A DNA stretch of 64,000 nt from VGMD01 sp964552055 (GTDB taxonomy: Bacteria; Chlamydiota; Chlamydiia; Chlamydiales; 2-12-FULL-49-11): positions 1 through 64,000 of the forward strand of contig CAZKFL010000004.1 in NCBI GenBank assembly GCA_964552055.1, in the 5' to 3' direction. The notes beneath the pieces were generated by a model. That model was not told the DNA's origin. It did no database searches and saw only the letters and a list, made by a program, of their open reading frames with translations. Shown here one piece after another: positions 1-8,626 of the stretch (the stretch's first letter is position 1; each line of letters begins with the position of its first letter). The position numbers were made by a program, and so were the translations under genes.

Positions 1-23
1 TGTTCATGTGTCACACATGAACA
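1..23. other. Short perfect palindrome at window edge
   Basis: Arms TGTTCATGTG and CACATGAACA flank a 3-base centre. It lies 43 bases beyond the stop codon of the minus-strand gene that ends at 67, so it could be a hairpin at the end of that transcript, but no T-run follows on that strand. The rest of 24-66 shows nothing recognisable. Confidence 0.35.
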
Positions 24-66
24 CATTACGTCTGACCCCCATTTAATGGCGTTATTGGTGAATCAT

Positions 67-1752
67 CTAATCTTTTGTGGGAAGTTCTTTAGGAACTCCG
101 GGTATTAATTTCTTTAAAAGCGGTGAAATTTCATCAAAAAAAGCTTTAAACTCTGGGTTATCTGACTTTCGATAGGAATAAAATAACTCAAGAAGAGTTT
201 TTAAGTTTATCTCATGCTTTAAATATCCTAAGATTGCCTTTGAATAATTTGTAAACTTATGTCCTTCATCTAGAGTAAGGGTATGACCAAAAGCGTAACA
301 AGAAATTTTTGATAAATCCCGTTCTCTGAGGTCTGATCTTAATAGAGTTTCGGCAAAGTGAGAACTTATCGTTTGATTTAACTGAGATAATGAAAAACTA
401 ATAAAAATAACATGACGGATCGTAATGGGAGTTGCATTCTTGGAAATAAGGATATTATTTAGGAGCTGAAAGTGGAAGGCTATACTACATTTTATTGTGG
501 TGTTAAATGTGTAATCTATCATTTTTTTGAATAAGTCTGTTTTTTTCGGAGACGTGCTTTCAGCGCTTTTGACGCAAGTAGCAGAAGAAACTGTTCCGCT
601 TGCGCCAGCGCCGCAGCTTACGCTCGGACAAGGTGGGGGGGCCTTTTCAGTAGATTCTTCGGATTTCGGCCAGTCATCTTCTTTAGTTTCTGCGCTTGCA
701 GAAGCAGTACCACCTCCACATGAGGCAACTGCATCATGTCCCTTTGGGGGTTGATCAGCTAGATCATCTCCATCCTTATGTTCGCTGGTGGAGTTATCAG
801 TATTACATTTTATTGTGGTGTTAAATGTGTAATCTATCATTTTTTTGAATAAGTCTGTTTTTTTCGGAGACGTGCTTTCAGCGCTTTTGACGCAAGTAGC
901 AGAAGAAACTGTTCCGCTTGCGCCAGCGCCGCAGCTTACGCTCGGACAAGGTGGGGGGGCCTTTTCAGTAGATTCTTCGGATTTCGGCCAGTCATCTTCT
1001 TTAGTTTCTGCGCTTGCAGAAGCAGTACCACCTCCACATGAGGCAACTGCATCATGTCCCTTTGGGGGTTGATCAGCTAGATCATCTCCATCCTTATGTT
1101 CGCTGGTGGAGTTATCAGTTATAAAGCTAAATTCTAATCCATGAGAAGTTTTGGTAGAAATAACGCCGTAATGTTTGTCAGGATAGGCACTAATTCGAGC
1201 TTTTGGTAATTTTTTTTGAAATCCGTCTTTTAAACTGAGTATAGGTATTGGATGAGTTTTACCTTCATCTATATAGTGAATTTCTCCTGCTTTAGAGCCA
1301 CAGCATGAATCAAGTACAATTTGTGATTCAGGATGTAAAGCTCTCAGTGAAAATTTTGCAATCTCATAACTCATTAGTCTAGGACTCTCTACTTCCCCAA
1401 GCTCAATAGTTCCTCCCGAGCCTATTCCTGACAAAATTATTAGCTTTACTTCGTGATCCTGAAATTCAGTGAGAGCTTTATCAATATCATTATCATCCAT
1501 AACTTTATAATAAATTCGATAGGATGCGCTTATAATTGTAGAAATCATTTGAGGAAGTCTAGCGTATTCATCACCTTCAGATTGAAAAAAAATTCTTTTA
1601 GAAGAAAGAACTACTGCTGTAGAGCAGGGCCCTTCCTTAAAAATACTTGGAAGACAGTCTACGTAATATCTTAAATCAAGAGGTACGATATTGTCAGGGT
1701 CCTCCCTAAAATCAGCTGTAGATGCGGTTGCTGCGGTTGCTGCGGTTGTCAT
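67..1752 (-). CDS. Caspase/CHAT-like fold protein with internal tandem duplication
   Basis: Protein of 561 residues. The start is placed at the ATG ending at 1752, because GAGGAG lies 6 bases upstream; the frame opens 15 codons earlier without a good ribosome site. Residues 100-155 alternate hydrophobic strands with the motifs SGIGSGG (108-114) and DSCCG (148-152). This resembles clan CD cysteine peptidases (caspase/CHAT), where SGHG carries the catalytic His and DxC the catalytic Cys. Here the His is replaced by Ile, so it may be inactive. The middle is a Ser/Thr/Pro/Cys-rich 106-residue unit present twice in perfect tandem. The C-terminal 135 residues are helical and unrecognised. The low-complexity linker suits a host-directed protein, which is inference; the fold assignment is tentative. 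Confidence 0.6.
   Translation of the reverse strand: MTTAATAATASTADFREDPDNIVPLDLRYYVDCLPSIFKEGPCSTAVVLSSKRIFFQSEGDEYARLPQMISTIISASYRIYYKVMDDNDIDKALTEFQDHEVKLIILSGIGSGGTIELGEVESPRLMSYEIAKFSLRALHPESQIVLDSCCGSKAGEIHYIDEGKTHPIPILSLKDGFQKKLPKARISAYPDKHYGVISTKTSHGLEFSFITDNSTSEHKDGDDLADQPPKGHDAVASCGGGTASASAETKEDDWPKSEESTEKAPPPCPSVSCGAGASGTVSSATCVKSAESTSPKKTDLFKKMIDYTFNTTIKCNTDNSTSEHKDGDDLADQPPKGHDAVASCGGGTASASAETKEDDWPKSEESTEKAPPPCPSVSCGAGASGTVSSATCVKSAESTSPKKTDLFKKMIDYTFNTTIKCSIAFHFQLLNNILISKNATPITIRHVIFISFSLSQLNQTISSHFAETLLRSDLRERDLSKISCYAFGHTLTLDEGHKFTNYSKAILGYLKHEINLKTLLELFYSYRKSDNPEFKAFFDEISPLLKKLIPGVPKELPTKD
486..1121. repeat. Perfect 318-bp tandem duplication
   Basis: Two head-to-tail copies (486-803 and 804-1121) match base for base by eye through about 316 bases. 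The period is 106 codons, so the reading frame of the enclosing gene is kept. Lack of divergence points to a very recent duplication, a repeat-unit expansion, or an assembly artefact. Confidence 0.9.
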
Positions 1753-2000
1753 AAAAATCTCCTCTAAAAATAAGATTATATTAAATTGATTTCGCATTAA
1801 TTATAACAAACTGAAAAATTACCGTATAGATATATTGGTTCGTTGATATTAAATTTTAAGAATAAGTAAAAAAAATGTAAAAAAATGGTTCCAACGAACA
1901 TAATTATATGTAATTATTTAAGATTTGTAATCTATAGGAATTGATCTAATTTAGAGAATTGTGATAGTATCTATTTTCTGTAAAATTACGGAAACTGATT

Positions 2001-2813
2001 TTGAATTCAAAAGGTCTTTTAGCGAAACTCTATCGAATGTGGGAACCAAGATCTAAACTTGCGGAAGAGTGGTTAGATTATGCCCAAAAATACGAAGAGG
2101 TATTAAGAGCAAATAAGCTCGTAAATCCACAAATAGTTGATTCTATTTTGCAAGAAAGATATCGGATTCATACACTCTTTCAAAAACTCCTGCCAGAATT
2201 TAAAGACCAAATTTCAATAGTCATAACAAATGACGTATGCGTCGAACACTGTTCCATTTTTGCATGGAACAATCACGTTTATGTAATAGTTTCAGCTGCT
2301 CTAATTGGCCAACCTATTGATCATCCAGAGTTAGATGGAATGAAAGCATGGAATTGGTTAGCTCAACATGAGATTTCTCATTTAAAATCTGGGCACTTAC
2401 CCAGGCTTTTTCATGTACGAAGATTATTCCGACTTTCCATCCTATTTCTCTCTATCACTAATATCCTTTCATGCATATTCCCTTCTAATCAACTAATTGA
2501 TTCATGTTTAAACCTATCATTTTGGTTATACGGAGCCAGCTCTTGTATTCAGCTGATTGCTAGCTTAAGTTTTGAATATACAGCTGATCTTCAAGCAACT
2601 CGCTCTATAAAAGACCCTTTAATTTTAGAAGCTGCTGAAAAAACCATCTCACGAATGGCCTCACAAGCGATAAAAAGATTTCCTCAGCCGATCGGCTGGC
2701 TAAATTACATCTATAGTTCCTTATTTATCGATCCCCACCCGCCTATATTGCTACGAAAATGGGTGTTGCGTAAACATGCACAGTTATTAAGAAATAAATT
2801 TATTCCGTTATAA
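2001..2813 (+). CDS. Membrane-bound M48-type zinc metallopeptidase
   Basis: Protein of 270 residues. The zinc site is readable: HEISH (HExxH) at residues 123-127 and a downstream EYTAD (ExxAD) at 192-196, the HtpX/Oma1/Ste24 (M48) arrangement with the third ligand Glu192. Two hydrophobic segments (about 143-163 and 168-190) lie between the two motifs, so the active site probably faces the cytoplasm next to the membrane. Such enzymes usually act in membrane-protein quality control; the substrate here is unknown. The start is TTG with only a weak purine stretch upstream; ATG at 2037 is an alternative. The gene stands alone, divergent from the gene at 67-1752. Confidence 0.75.
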   Translation: MNSKGLLAKLYRMWEPRSKLAEEWLDYAQKYEEVLRANKLVNPQIVDSILQERYRIHTLFQKLLPEFKDQISIVITNDVCVEHCSIFAWNNHVYVIVSAALIGQPIDHPELDGMKAWNWLAQHEISHLKSGHLPRLFHVRRLFRLSILFLSITNILSCIFPSNQLIDSCLNLSFWLYGASSCIQLIASLSFEYTADLQATRSIKDPLILEAAEKTISRMASQAIKRFPQPIGWLNYIYSSLFIDPHPPILLRKWVLRKHAQLLRNKFIPL

Positions 2814-2881
2814 AAATGTGAGGCAAAAAGGGGGCAAATGCATGCCGCCTTGACATTAAATTTAGGCTGCGCGGAAATTTT

Positions 2882-3325
2882 CTATTGTATTGCGCAACTA
2901 CTATTGCTAGGATTTTGTGCTCTCACATGCTTTCTTAGGCTATCGATTGTTTGCTGTACACTAGCAACGCGTGGTTGAAGAGATTCAAGTGCGTCTCCAC
3001 CTGCTTACATAAGTTCACTTTGAAGTTTTTGCTTTTTTGCTTCGATTAGAGTATTTGTTACACCTTGTCCGTAAGTGTAGACGGTATAAATCTGTTTAGC
3101 TTTCTTTAAGTTACTGTATGAAGCGACCAGCATCAGTCCTCCAACTAAATTTGCTCCAAATACAGAAATTGCAGCAATGGCTGCTCCCAATCCTATAATG
3201 CCTAATATAGATAGCACAACAGTAGTAATTTTAAAGCGTCTAATTGACTCAAGATCTCCCTTGATATCAGGGTCTTCATAAATTCGTTGGTGTAAAGCTG
3301 CAGGTGTGAGTCTTGTTGCGTCCAT
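2882..3325 (-). pseudogene. Inc-like membrane protein interrupted by an in-frame stop
   Basis: From ATG at 3325 the frame gives 106 residues. They contain a bilobed, glycine-rich hydrophobic stretch (about residues 32-70) typical of chlamydial inclusion-membrane (Inc) proteins. The frame then meets TAA at 3005-3007. Past that stop the same frame continues for 40 more codons to TAG at 2882, and the extra part reads like a coiled coil (LESLQ, VASVQQTIDSLRKHV). That continuation looks coding, so the gene is probably inactivated, read through, or carries a base-call error. If the stop is real, the product is the 106-residue form (3005-3325). The Inc assignment rests on hydrophobic shape only. Confidence 0.55.
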
Positions 3326-3598
3326 AATTATTTACTTTTTGTGAAATACTATAATAAAGTTAATAATATAGTATCATAGAATGGCTTTATTTTTAAACAT
3401 AATTCATCTATTATTTTGACATCTCGAAATTATATAAAAAATATTTTTAAGTTTTGTTTCGGGGTAATTTTTTGCAATTGCCTTTAACAATTGATAGATT
3501 TATTTTGAATAGAAATCAAATTCTTGAGAATGTATAATGGCTCTGAAAAAGCACTATGCGCAAGGTTTTTCTAGGAAGCAATAAGTCTTGAGGTTGAT

Positions 3599-4411
3599 AT
3601 GTTAAAAAAAAGATTAGAGGGAAAAGTAGCTCTGATTACGGGTGCTGCGCAGGGGATTGGTGAGGAGACTGCGATTGTCCTTGCAAGAGAAGGGGCAATG
3701 GTTATTGTTTCGGATATCAACGATGAATTGGGAAAGGGTGTTGCTAGCAAAATTGGTGCTTCTGCTATTTATTTGCATTTGGATGTGAGAAGTGAAAAGG
3801 ATTGGGCTCATGCGATGGCGGTTATTTTAGAGAAGTTTTTCAAATTGGATATTCTTGTAAATAATGCAGGCGTTACTGGATTTCAAGAGGGATTTGGACC
3901 GCAAGACCCTGAAAATGCAAGTTTAGAAAGCTGGAGGGAAGTGCATGCGGTTAATTCAGATGGTGTTTTTCTTGGTTGTAAATATGCGCTTCAAACAATG
4001 AAAAACAATCCAGGATCTTCCATCATCAATATCTCTTCAAGATCGGGATTAGTCGGGATTCCAGGTGCTGCCGCGTACGCTTCAAGTAAAGCTGCTATTA
4101 GAAACCATACAAAGAGTGTTGCACTCTATTGCTGTAGCCAAGGCTATAATATCAGGTGCAATTCAATTCATCCGGCTGCAATTCTCACTCCGATGTGGGA
4201 GCCGATGCTGGGAAATGGACCTGACCGCAAAGATAGAATGGCTCAGATTACAAAGGATATCCCGATGCAAAAAATGGGTATGCCTGATGACGTCGCAAAC
4301 GCGGTGCTATTTTTAGCATCGGATGAGTCAAAATACCTCATAGGAATTGAGCTAACAATTGACGGTGGATTACTTGCCGGTGCAGGCGCACCTCCTGCAA
4401 AAGCTGAATAG
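3599..4411 (+). CDS. SDR-family NAD(P)-dependent oxidoreductase
   Basis: Classical short-chain dehydrogenase of 270 residues, the usual length. It has the Rossmann glycine motif TGAAQGIG near residues 15-22, NNAG near 89-92, the catalytic Ser in NISSRSG and the Tyr-x3-Lys pair in YASSK. Asp after the second strand (VSDIND) suggests NAD rather than NADP. The family is broad (3-oxoacyl-ACP reductase to hydroxysteroid dehydrogenase); the closest look is of secondary-alcohol or steroid dehydrogenases, and the substrate is not predictable. ATG at 3599 has GAGGT 4 bases upstream. It is a single gene, convergent with the DUF2442/DUF4160 pair. Confidence 0.9.
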   Translation: MLKKRLEGKVALITGAAQGIGEETAIVLAREGAMVIVSDINDELGKGVASKIGASAIYLHLDVRSEKDWAHAMAVILEKFFKLDILVNNAGVTGFQEGFGPQDPENASLESWREVHAVNSDGVFLGCKYALQTMKNNPGSSIINISSRSGLVGIPGAAAYASSKAAIRNHTKSVALYCCSQGYNIRCNSIHPAAILTPMWEPMLGNGPDRKDRMAQITKDIPMQKMGMPDDVANAVLFLASDESKYLIGIELTIDGGLLAGAGAPPAKAE

Positions 4412-4414
4412 TAA

Positions 4415-4747
4415 TTAGGAGGGCTTTACCTTTTTAGTTGAACGGGCTCGTTTGATAGCCGGAGTTTGTTTTTTCTTGGCTAGGTTTTTTTTTCCTTGTG
4501 GTGCAGGAGCTCCACGAAGAAGACCTTGCACACTTAAATCTTCATCAATAGCGGGCCAGTGAATTCCGTAACCACCTCCGCAAATTTCAAAATTAGACCT
4601 TTCTTTGAAAGAGGCTTTTAGAAGTTTGGGATACCAGGTAAGAGGTGCCGAAATTGTGCGACCATCCATGAGATTGATCACTAAAGAGTCTCGAGTAAAA
4701 TAGACAGCTTCAATGCGCTCGTCTGTTTTAAGAACTGAAGTATGCAT
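4415..4747 (-). CDS. DUF2442 protein
   Basis: 110 residues from the Met of MHTSVLKTD. The core is a DUF2442 domain (IEAVYF, LVINLMDGRTISAPLTWYPKL, WPAIDEDLSVQGLL). The tail after it is Lys/Arg-rich. The gene overlaps the end of the DUF4160 gene by 20 bases, implying translational coupling. DUF4160-DUF2442 pairs are common in bacteria and are often listed as putative toxin-antitoxin-like modules, but no biochemical function is established that I can name. Confidence 0.75.
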   Translation of the reverse strand: MHTSVLKTDERIEAVYFTRDSLVINLMDGRTISAPLTWYPKLLKASFKERSNFEICGGGYGIHWPAIDEDLSVQGLLRGAPAPQGKKNLAKKKQTPAIKRARSTKKVKPS

Positions 4748-4964
4748 GCCATTTATCCAAAAATTGTTTTTGATGAGTAACAACTAGTTTGTGTAAATCA
4801 TTTATTTCTTTTTTGCTAAAACCTATATTACTTGCTAAGTTAATTTTTTCTAACCAAAATTTTGCTGTTGCTTTACCTTTATCTACATGTATATGAGGGG
4901 GCTCATTTGGTTCATGACTATAAAAATAAAAGCGATAAGAACCAATATTTAATACAGTTGGCAT
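4728..4964 (-). CDS. DUF4160 protein
   Basis: The family usually begins MPTVLRIG..., so the start is set at the matching Met (MPTVLNIGSYRFYF). In-frame ATG at 4994 and TTG at 5021 would add 10 or 19 residues. The signature EPPHIHVDKGKATAKFWL is clear. It is the first gene of a two-gene unit with the downstream DUF2442 gene. No strong ribosome site is visible for any start. Confidence 0.7.
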   Translation of the reverse strand: MPTVLNIGSYRFYFYSHEPNEPPHIHVDKGKATAKFWLEKINLASNIGFSKKEINDLHKLVVTHQKQFLDKWHAYFSS

Positions 4965-5031
4965 GAATGTTACTACTGCAGTTATTCTCTTCATACTAGG
5001 GCAATTAGAAAGAAATGTCAAAGAATAATTT

Positions 5032-6087
5032 TTATTTCTGGTTAGTTATTTGTAACTCATGATTAAGAAGCCACTTTTTACGTAAAACTCCGCCGCCATA
5101 ACCGCCGATCTCTCCATTCGCTTGAATCACTCTGTGACAAGGGATAACAATTGCGAGCTGATTTGCGCCATTAGCATTTGCGACTGCTCTTTGGCTTGAG
5201 GGCCTATTCATGGCAATTGCTATATCCGAGTAGGATCTTGTTTCTCCTGGCGAGATTTTTTGAAGCTCGTGCCAAACTTCTTGTTGGAATGGGGATCCAA
5301 GGAGATGGAGGGGAGTTTTAAATTCATTCAAGGTTCCTGCATAGTAGCGCGCAAGCTCGGCTTCGATAGAATCAATTATTTTCGTTCGCCCGGGAATAAT
5401 GGCCGATTTGGTTTTTAATCGTAATCTTTCAATCTCTTTTTCAAGGCCTCTGCGATCAACAAACTCTAAAAGATACAGGGCCTTATCATCAGCTATAGCT
5501 AGCATGGGGCCAAGAGGAGAATCAAGCCAGGTTGCTTTTAACATATTTATATCTTTGCCTTTGGAAGGTGGTGCCCCCATAATGCGAGAAAAAGCATCTC
5601 GAAAGCCACTTCCCGACTCATAACCACTTGCTAACTGAGTATCAATCACTGATTCACCTGATCTAATTTGTTTCATTGCAATTCCCATCCGTCTTGATCT
5701 GGCGTACTCCACAAAAGTCATGCCAAACCGTTTTTTAAATTGTCTGCGTGCAGTAGAAGAGTCTACTGATAATTTGCGAAAATCACCATCTTTCCAACGC
5801 TTTTCCGGATTTTCTTCTATTGCATCCACAAGTTTTTTAACGATATCAGAAACTTGATTAGGATTGGACATCGGTCTACATCGCTTACAGGGTCTAAATG
5901 AAGCTAGTAGTGCTTCCTTTGCTGTTTTGAAGAACTCACAATTTTCAAAATTTGGCTTCCTTGCAGGACAAGTCGGCCTACAAAAGACTCCCGTCGTTAT
6001 CACCCCAACAAAGAAAACGCCTTCATACTCTCCATTTTTCTCTAGAAGAGCCTCATAATATTGTATTTTAGATGCATCATTTACCAT
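5032..6087 (-). CDS. ada: Ada: DNA methyl-repair protein and transcriptional regulator
   Basis: 351 residues from the second possible Met. The N-terminal Ada zinc domain has four Cys (FCRPTCPAR...CKRC); its first Cys accepts methyl groups from phosphotriesters. An AraC-type helix-turn-helix follows (FGMTFVEYARSRRMG...GSGFRDAFSRIMG). The C-terminal O6-methylguanine methyltransferase domain carries the acceptor motif IPCHRV and the downstream GGYGGG loop. Both halves appear intact, so the protein should repair alkylated bases and switch on its own promoter. GTG at 6120 is an alternative start. A symmetrical palindrome lies about 60 bases upstream. Confidence 0.93.
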   Translation of the reverse strand: MVNDASKIQYYEALLEKNGEYEGVFFVGVITTGVFCRPTCPARKPNFENCEFFKTAKEALLASFRPCKRCRPMSNPNQVSDIVKKLVDAIEENPEKRWKDGDFRKLSVDSSTARRQFKKRFGMTFVEYARSRRMGIAMKQIRSGESVIDTQLASGYESGSGFRDAFSRIMGAPPSKGKDINMLKATWLDSPLGPMLAIADDKALYLLEFVDRRGLEKEIERLRLKTKSAIIPGRTKIIDSIEAELARYYAGTLNEFKTPLHLLGSPFQQEVWHELQKISPGETRSYSDIAIAMNRPSSQRAVANANGANQLAIVIPCHRVIQANGEIGGYGGGVLRKKWLLNHELQITNQK

Positions 6088-6145
6088 ACCCACTAGTATA
6101 GAGCATGTCGATAATATCACGCCGCCGAAATTCAGGCATCGATTT

Positions 6146-6177
6146 GAATCACCCCTCCATCAATGGAGGATTGATTC
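6146..6177. promoter_or_regulatory. 32-base two-block palindrome upstream of ada
   Basis: Symmetry is GAATCA-cc-CCTCCAT-ca-ATGGAGG-at-TGATTC, with both blocks perfectly paired. It lies in the 263-base gap between divergent genes (ada on minus, 6384 on plus). It could be an operator or a hairpin; nothing else identifiable is seen in this gap. Confidence 0.35.
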
Positions 6178-6383
6178 AATAAATGCTTCTACTTGACATT
6201 GGCTGCACGCATGGAGAAAATCTGTTCATTTATCTGTTAGTAATCAAATATTTAAAAGGCTCTAAGAAGCGCTTGATACGATTTTTGAAATAACAGCATA
6301 TGTCTTGTTGTAGTGATGGTTTCTTTATTCTTGCTTAATATTATTTTTGTGGATGATAATATTTTATAATTTTCAGGGGGTAG

Positions 6384-7100
6384 TTGATTAGAATGCAAGG
6401 AGTCGGATTTGCGGGAGCAGGATGTGCGGTGGCAAAAGCATCTCTTCCAGTAGTGGATGAGTTACAGAAGGGTCGAGGTCATTTAGAGGGGATTGAGACG
6501 AGGCAAGTTAGATTATTAGAGCATATGCTTGCATCCGGGCTTTTTAATGATGAGGAGCTAGAAGTGATGCGCGCGGTTTTTTTAAAACTCGATAGGGATA
6601 GAGCTCTTGCAACAGGCGATATTATTGTAGGGGCGGTGATGCCAGCTTTGGTCCGGTGCGGGATGTTCATCAATTGTGATTTGTTTGGATGGAAGAAGGA
6701 ACTTATGGCGATGTTGCAAGAGAGCTTACCTGAAGGAGCTGTTGCTGAAGATGTTATTCATCGAATGATACAAGAGAAAAGGAGAGAGCGTATTCTGCTA
6801 GCTCAAGTTGCTAGTGTACGCGACACATTTAGGATGAGCGCTGCTCGCCTTTTAGACAATGCTCATCTATTAAATGATAGTTTGAAAGATAGTCATTTGG
6901 ATTTATTGACAAAGGCGGCTGAAATTCGAAAAAAATGCTTAGCAACTCTTGCTAAAATTCGTGATGATGTAACGATGCTTTCAGATGATCAGCTAGAGTT
7001 AATCTTTGGTTTAAAGCGTGTTGTGGAATTAGATAAAACAGATCCCAAACACTTGGAAGATGAGCATGGGGAGTTAGCGGAGTTGAGAGGACGTGCGTGA
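6384..7100 (+). CDS. Hypothetical helical protein
   Basis: 238 residues from a TTG start 3 bases after AGGGGG, or 235 from ATG at 6393. No family recognised. The protein is mostly alpha-helical, with heptad-like stretches around residues 130-210 (MIQEKRRERILLAQVASVRDTF, AAEIRKKCLATLAKI), suggesting a coiled coil. There is no signal peptide or long membrane segment. A MITE begins 10 bases after its stop codon. Confidence 0.6.
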   Translation: MIRMQGVGFAGAGCAVAKASLPVVDELQKGRGHLEGIETRQVRLLEHMLASGLFNDEELEVMRAVFLKLDRDRALATGDIIVGAVMPALVRCGMFINCDLFGWKKELMAMLQESLPEGAVAEDVIHRMIQEKRRERILLAQVASVRDTFRMSAARLLDNAHLLNDSLKDSHLDLLTKAAEIRKKCLATLAKIRDDVTMLSDDQLELIFGLKRVVELDKTDPKHLEDEHGELAELRGRA

Positions 7101-7110
7101 GGGATCTCTA

Positions 7111-7507
7111 CTCAGAAGCTGTCCTAAAACCTAAAATTTAAAAAAATAGTACAATTTTTGTCGCGCAGCTGCCATCAATTAAGAATGTACAGCGAAGCAT
7201 GTTTCTGATCAGGAAGTGAACGTTTGCGTGACCGATTGCGTTTGAGATTTTTAATCAAAAAATGTTGAATTTATGTAACAAAACCGATTTATTATTTGAA
7301 CCCACTAAAAAACGAAATGTTGCAATTTGTATAAAAAACCAAGCTATTTCATTCAATAAAATTCGAAAGTCGCAAACGCAATCGGTCACGCAAACGTTCA
7401 CTTCTACTAAGGGAACATGCTTCGCTGTGATTCCTAATTGGTGGCTGCTGTGCGCCAAAATTTATTTTTTGGTTATTACAATGGGTTTTAGGACAGCTTC
7501 TCAGAAG
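7111..7507. mobile_element. MITE-like palindromic element with 8-bp flanking repeat
   Basis: The ends are inverted copies of AGCTGTCCTAAAACC, flanked by the direct repeat CTCAGAAG at 7111-7118 and 7500-7507. A second inverted pair inside (GAACGTTTGCGTGACCGATT and its reverse complement) makes nearly the whole element a long hairpin. No transposase gene is present. The 8-bp duplication and ends suggest mobilisation in trans by an unidentified IS. The right end runs into the 3' part of the minus-strand gene at 7488-7913 and supplies its stop codon. Confidence 0.8.
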
Positions 7508-7913
7508 ATTTGCTGGAAAATAGCTTTTTTAATACGACTTCTGCGGGCTCTGCTTCCCAGCCCATTTCAGGTATTGACTCATTGTAACAAGCAAAGTGAG
7601 TTCGCACGCTGTCTGCATCCCAGTTGCTTTGGGGATTAATTTTTTCTTTTTCGATAGCTTCTACAATTGAACAAATCTGAAAACTATTAAGGCCACTTAC
7701 GCTTCTGCCATCCTTTAAAACTAGTGTTGCGCTATGTTGGCAGGGGAATGATTTCATACAGATTCTATCAACACAAATGCTTTCCACATCACTCACTGAA
7801 ATAGAGGAAATTTCCTTATAGAGCAAAAGCAACTCACACGGATGTGTTGCTATTAATTTACAGAATAGGATGTTAAAAAAAATTGCTTTCAAAAGTAGTT
7901 TTTTCTTTGTCAT
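7488..7913 (-). CDS. Hypothetical protein with signal-like N-terminus, 3' end altered by MITE
   Basis: 141 residues. The N-terminus is basic then hydrophobic (MTKKK, then about 18 apolar residues to CKLIA), like a signal peptide. The rest is not recognised; Cys residues recur (ICVDRICMKSFPC). The last residues (EKLS) and the stop come from the right end of the MITE at 7111-7507, so the original C-terminus has probably been replaced. It precedes a cupin gene's end by 15 bases on the same strand and may share its transcript. Confidence 0.5.
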   Translation of the reverse strand: MTKKKLLLKAIFFNILFCKLIATHPCELLLLYKEISSISVSDVESICVDRICMKSFPCQHSATLVLKDGRSVSGLNSFQICSIVEAIEKEKINPQSNWDADSVRTHFACYNESIPEMGWEAEPAEVVLKKLFSSKSSEKLS

Positions 7914-7928
7914 AAAGCTTCAGTTCAA

Positions 7929-8561
7929 TTAGATGCTACAGAGGGCGAGTTCGGTAACTTCTGCAAGTTCTTGAATGGTCGCTATATATCTTAAATCTTT
8001 TTGCCATTCAGTGCTACGGCGATCATCAAGCCAATTAATGGAGCGTTTGTGGTCATTAAAGACATCCATACAAAGTCCTTCAGGGCCAGCAACTAAACAG
8101 TGCCAAGCTCCACCTCGAATGATGACGACTTCTTTTTCATAGTAGTTATAAATCCAGCTTTTCCCGCCATCTTGTGATATCCAAATAGAGCACCCTCCAG
8201 ATTTAATAGTAAAGGCTTCATCGATATCATGGTAATGGGGCTGCACGTATTCTCCAGGTCCATAATAAGCCACCCGCAGAGAGTCTATAGTGGTGTCCCA
8301 AAATCCTTCAGCAGATTCTCTATCAAATTTACGTAAAAGTGGAGCAATTTCTACGTGATATCCCGATTCTACTAAAGCTTTGTGAGCTGCTTCTTCATTT
8401 GTAGCAGCAGCAGCAAATCTCTCGGGAGCTCTTTTTGAATGTAGGCATATCTTAAATGTTTGAAGAGATTCAGAGCTTTGAAGTTCAACTGTTACGGGCG
8501 TAATTTTTTCAGCTAAAAAATATAATGAAAAGCCATCAAATAGTGGTGTAATCGCAGACAT
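7929..8561 (-). CDS. Cupin-domain protein
   Basis: 210 residues. The cupin metal-binding motif is visible as PHYHDIDEAFTIKSG (His-x-His...Glu) near residues 108-122, and the second motif as AWHCLVAGPEG with the third His. The N-terminal 90 residues are unassigned. Single-cupin proteins of this kind are often isomerases or dioxygenase-like; no substrate can be given. It lies upstream of the small MITE-altered gene on the same strand. Confidence 0.75.
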   Translation of the reverse strand: MSAITPLFDGFSLYFLAEKITPVTVELQSSESLQTFKICLHSKRAPERFAAAATNEEAAHKALVESGYHVEIAPLLRKFDRESAEGFWDTTIDSLRVAYYGPGEYVQPHYHDIDEAFTIKSGGCSIWISQDGGKSWIYNYYEKEVVIIRGGAWHCLVAGPEGLCMDVFNDHKRSINWLDDRRSTEWQKDLRYIATIQELAEVTELALCSI

Positions 8562-8626
8562 GATAAAGATTCCTTATTTTAAGATTTCGCTAACTTTAAG
8601 ATATCTTTATATTTTTTACAACAATA

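Noticed and set aside
527..1072. Two identical plus-strand frames of 75 codons at 527-754 and 845-1072
   Set aside because: They are the antisense of the tandem duplication in the minus-strand gene, have no ribosome site, and repeat only because the duplication does.
7262..7639. Plus-strand frame of 125 codons inside the MITE at 7111-7507
   Set aside because: No start signal, composition of the palindrome, runs antisense into another gene; not a transposase.
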